Source of the DNA: Candidatus Iainarchaeum sp.
Lineage (GTDB): Archaea > Micrarchaeota > Micrarchaeia > Anstonellales > Bilamarchaeaceae
Assembly: GCA_028714395.1 (NCBI GenBank)
Contig: JAQTMJ010000044.1
Location: forward strand, 1-6,520
DNA: 6,520 bases
Reading direction: 5' to 3'
A program made the position numbers and the translations under genes. A model generated the notes under the pieces. The model saw only the letters and a list, made by a program, of their open reading frames with translations, was not told where the DNA came from and searched no databases. Position 1 is the first letter of the stretch; each line of letters opens with the position of its first letter. Of this stretch, positions 3,947-6,520 are shown piece by piece.

Positions 3947-5152
3947 TCATTTTCTCATTCCTATTATCCTTCTCACAATTATGAGCACCACCGCAAGCCC
4001 CACAAGCGCCCAGATATACCACAAGCTCGTCAGCTTCTCCGTAAGCGTCCTGTTCGTAACCGAAAGCGAGAAGTCCGCGGAATCGCTGAACGCATTGCCC
4101 TGCGGGTCCTCGTAATCAACGAGCAGACCCAGCGTCTGCGCGCTCCCTGCCTCTGCCATGCTGTCCACTGTTATTGAATAGGTCAGGTTCACCTGCTTCC
4201 CGGGAGCGAGCGAGTCCACGTACCTCACGGTTCCGTCGCTGCTGAACGGGAACATCGGCTGAATCCGAACCTTTATTTTCCTCGCCTCCTGCGAACCCGT
4301 ATTCCTCACGGTTATCACGCTGTCCTCGGTCTCCCCGATGTGCAGCGGAACCGCGCTTCCCTGCACGCTGAAATCCGCCTTCTCCTTCACCGGCAGCACG
4401 AACTGGAACTGCTGGGTCTTGTTCAGCCCGTCGCTGGACTGGTAATCCACATCAAGCGCGAGTGTGTAATTACCCGGCGCAGCGTCCTTGTTCACCTCCA
4501 CTGCAAAAGAGGCCTGGCCGCTGCCCTGGGTAAGTATGGTCCCGAGCTGCTGCACGCTGGTCGCCCATTTCGCGTCTATCCCTGAAGGCGCGCTCAGCGT
4601 AGCCTTTACCGATTCCGCCCTGTCGCTCCCGTTGTTGTACAGCACTATATTCACTACAGCGGAATCCCCTGCGTATATGTCCACAGGATTGGAAGAAGCT
4701 ACCGAAGCCTGGAATGAAGGCGAACCCCCTACGCGGAGGTTGAGCGTGTTGGAGCTCGAAAGCTGCGTGAACCTCTTCTCATAAATCGTGGTTATGGAAA
4801 CCTGGAAAGTCCCTGCCTGCGCAAGCGCATCCACGGGTATCATGAACGTTACTCTTCCCTTCTCGTCCGGGTCCTGGTAGCACAACCTGTCTATGTACTG
4901 CGTGTCCGGCCCCTGGATGGAAAGCGGGTAGGAAGTCGCTATCTGGACTGAAACCCGGTCTGCGCAGTTGTCCCATTCAATGCTCTTCAGCTGCAGCGTA
5001 AGGTTCACCACGTGCCCCGGCTGCAGCGGCACCTCGCTCAGCGAGTAGTTCACCAGCTCGATTTTCGGATTTACCGAAGCGAACGAAACCCCGAGCATTG
5101 CCGCGAAAGCCAGCACATACAAGAACATTTTTTTCATATATTTCACCTTCAT
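3947..5152 (-). CDS. COG1361-like secreted surface protein, Ig-like domains, C-terminal membrane anchor
   Basis: A 401-residue exported protein. It has a basic N-terminus followed by a hydrophobic signal sequence (about residues 7-26, KKMFLYVLAFAAMLGVSFAS). Three beta-rich Ig-like repeats of CARDB/NEW3 style follow at about 30-142, 146-255 and 258-366, with recurring patterns such as NIVLYNNGSDRAESVK and ITVRNTGSQEARKIKVR. A transmembrane anchor (about 377-393) precedes a basic tail (RRIIGMRK). Seven N-glycosylation sequons (N35, N50, N174, N228, N244, N322, N367) and one cysteine pair (C63, C91) fit an external, glycosylated, disulfide-bonded protein. The ATG at 5152 overlaps the permease stop by 4 bp and has GGAG upstream; ATG 5137 (M6) is an alternative with GGTGA before it. 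Such proteins often accompany archaeal ABC-2 operons. The substrate is unknown. Confidence 0.75.
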   Translation of the reverse strand: MKVKYMKKMFLYVLAFAAMLGVSFASVNPKIELVNYSLSEVPLQPGHVVNLTLQLKSIEWDNCADRVSVQIATSYPLSIQGPDTQYIDRLCYQDPDEKGRVTFMIPVDALAQAGTFQVSITTIYEKRFTQLSSSNTLNLRVGGSPSFQASVASSNPVDIYAGDSAVVNIVLYNNGSDRAESVKATLSAPSGIDAKWATSVQQLGTILTQGSGQASFAVEVNKDAAPGNYTLALDVDYQSSDGLNKTQQFQFVLPVKEKADFSVQGSAVPLHIGETEDSVITVRNTGSQEARKIKVRIQPMFPFSSDGTVRYVDSLAPGKQVNLTYSITVDSMAEAGSAQTLGLLVDYEDPQGNAFSDSADFSLSVTNRTLTEKLTSLWYIWALVGLAVVLIIVRRIIGMRK

Positions 5153-6520
5153 ATGAGCTCCCTCCTGAACAGGATAAGGCTCAAAGTTATCGTTACCATT
5201 CCGAACCCTGCGAGGAACGCAAGGTCAGGCACCACCTGGCTGAGCATGAAGCCCTTTATCATTATTCCGCGCAGCGCGTCGGCCGCGTAGGTTATGGGCA
5301 GCCCCCTGGTTACCGCCTGGAGCGCAGCGGGCATTGTCTCCAGGGGCGTGAAAACCCCTGCAAGGAATATCATGGGCAGCGTAACCAGCATCGCGACCGC
5401 CATGTACTGCTCCTGGGAGCGCGTTATCACCGAGATTATCATGCCCACGCCGGTCGCGCCCAGGGCGTAGAGCGCCACTATCACCAGCACCGAGAGCATG
5501 CTCCCCTTCACCACCACTCCGAAGAACACCACCGCAGCGAGCACTATCAGCATGGTGCGTATGGTCTCCTGGAGCACGTAGAACAGCAGCGTGCCAGTAA
5601 TGATGGTGACGTTGGATGTGGGAGTAAGGAACACCCTGGTGAGCGAGCCGTCCTTCCTTTCCCCTGCAATCGCCCTCCCCAGGCCCATGGCAGCTCCCTG
5701 GAAAGCTATGAGCGCGAGTATGTTCGGAAGCAGGAAATCCAGCCCCCTCAATCCGTTCCCGTAGGGCTTTATTTCACCGAGCGTGAGCGGGCTGGACGTT
5801 GCTATTTCCTGCGCCCCTGCGCTCACCTGCTCTATTTTCCCGCTCGCCGCGCCTATGAGGCTGTAGGAAATCCTCACCGCCCCGCGGTCGATTTCAGCGT
5901 TGGCGTTGAGCGCCCTGCACTCAGCGTACATCTTTTCCATTGATGAAAGCATCTCTGCGTTGGAGCCCTGGAGCCCCAGGTACGTTGATATCTGCTGGAG
6001 CGAGCTCTGCTGATTGTCCCCTATGGAAAGCAGCAGGAGCACCGCGGTCGCATCCCCGTATCCCTTGTTCCCGTGGTCAGCAACCTCGTTCTGGTCTATG
6101 AGATAGCCCATGGAATTCTTCATCTCCTGCACCGAGCTGGAGAGCCTTGCGTTGGTCTGCGTGCCTATGTACAATCCCTGCCTGAACTCCGACTCAATAG
6201 AAGCCATGGCCGGCTCGTTGCTGCGGCTGAGCGGAGATGAAAGTACGGTTTCCGCCCTTGAAAGGTACTGGTTGGCCTGCTGTGCGCTTTGCCCCAGGGC
6301 AACAATCCGCTGGGCCTGGATCTGCTGGGATAGCCCATGGACGAAAAGCTGGGTGGATGCGCGCGTTATCTGCGCCACCGAAGGATCCGCCTCGTCCAGG
6401 ATGATTTCCAGCTGGGCGCTGCGCCCGTTCTTTATCGCATCCTCGAACCCCTTGGGTATTATGAACAATATCTTTATCTGCCCGGCATCTATGAGCTGCT
6501 TCCCTTCCTCCTGGCTGCCC
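5149..6520 (-). CDS. ABC-2 type transporter permease, 5' end outside window
   Basis: The frame is open to the window edge (the residues before TTG 6468 read GSQEEGKQLIDAGQIKIL), so that codon is internal. The layout is that of an ABC-2 permease with a large outer domain: the IPKGFEDAI motif, about 200 residues of Gln/Ser/Ala-rich, partly coiled-coil ectodomain, then five membrane helices (counting from 6468: about 244-264, 288-320, 326-349, 355-374, 412-434). A cytoplasmic coupling segment ERKDGSLTRVFLTPTS (270-285) and the conserved LAGVFTPLETMPAALQ plus PITYAADALRG near the end fit the family. The first helix and the ATPase gene are expected upstream. The stop overlaps the ATG of the surface protein (ATGA), indicating coupled translation. 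The substrate cannot be deduced; an exporter or a surface-assembly role are both possible. Confidence 0.83.
   Translation of the reverse strand, partial: GSQEEGKQLIDAGQIKILFIIPKGFEDAIKNGRSAQLEIILDEADPSVAQITRASTQLFVHGLSQQIQAQRIVALGQSAQQANQYLSRAETVLSSPLSRSNEPAMASIESEFRQGLYIGTQTNARLSSSVQEMKNSMGYLIDQNEVADHGNKGYGDATAVLLLLSIGDNQQSSLQQISTYLGLQGSNAEMLSSMEKMYAECRALNANAEIDRGAVRISYSLIGAASGKIEQVSAGAQEIATSSPLTLGEIKPYGNGLRGLDFLLPNILALIAFQGAAMGLGRAIAGERKDGSLTRVFLTPTSNVTIITGTLLFYVLQETIRTMLIVLAAVVFFGVVVKGSMLSVLVIVALYALGATGVGMIISVITRSQEQYMAVAMLVTLPMIFLAGVFTPLETMPAALQAVTRGLPITYAADALRGIMIKGFMLSQVVPDLAFLAGFGMVTITLSLILFRRELI

Noticed and set aside
3756..4022. Minus-strand 88-codon frame with a PSAP repeat
   Set aside because: It starts inside the surface-protein gene in another frame. 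The repeat is just the 30-bp DNA repeat translated, and the composition is not protein-like.
5098..5943. Plus-strand 281-codon frame, very rich in His, Arg, Glu and Tyr
   Set aside because: It is the antisense shadow of the permease gene; the composition is typical of a reverse-frame artefact in GC-rich coding DNA.

Overview
The window looks like chromosomal DNA of an archaeon. The evidence is AT-rich TATA elements about 25 bp upstream of several starts, a tRNA gene with an intron at the archaeal 37/38 position that can form a bulge-helix-bulge, no encoded CCA, an archaeal-style small PadR regulator, and a COG1361-like glyco-surface protein coupled to an ABC-2 permease. A small-genome DPANN-type lineage is possible, but the sequence alone does not settle it.

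Layout on the plus strand: (1) 1-722 is the C-terminal part of DNA topoisomerase I, with two zinc ribbons (one lacking a cysteine) and a Lys/Ala-rich tail. (2) 723-952 is non-coding. It holds a 17-nt exact copy of the start of the downstream tRNA and a run of strong hairpins. (3) 953-1138 is tRNA-Thr(GGT) with a 114-nt highly structured intron. (4) 1139-1363 is non-coding, with a possible decayed tRNA T-arm copy and then the promoter/operator of the next operon. (5) 1364-2910 is a two-gene AbiE-type toxin-antitoxin operon (antitoxin/regulator, then nucleotidyltransferase toxin), with a 1-nt stop/start overlap. (6) 2911-3080 is a convergent intergenic region with a palindromic TATA box. About 25 bp after it lies a 70-nt segment closed by a perfect 7-bp stem, a candidate small RNA.

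Layout on the minus strand, read from right to left: an ABC-2 permease (5' end outside the window), then a signal-peptide/membrane-anchored Ig-like surface protein joined by a 4-bp ATGA overlap. A 276-bp non-coding stretch follows, with a hairpin, a near-perfect 16-bp direct repeat, and two palindromic operators each paired with a TATA box. Next come a PadR-family regulator and a small three-helix membrane protein with its own promoter.

The abiE segment looks like an accessory module beside a tRNA gene. The permease, surface protein and padR probably form an export or surface system with its local regulator. The most unusual parts are the hairpin-rich, partly duplicated tRNA-Thr locus, the tandem palindromic padR promoter, and the 70-nt RNA candidate. 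No wholly new protein system is evident.
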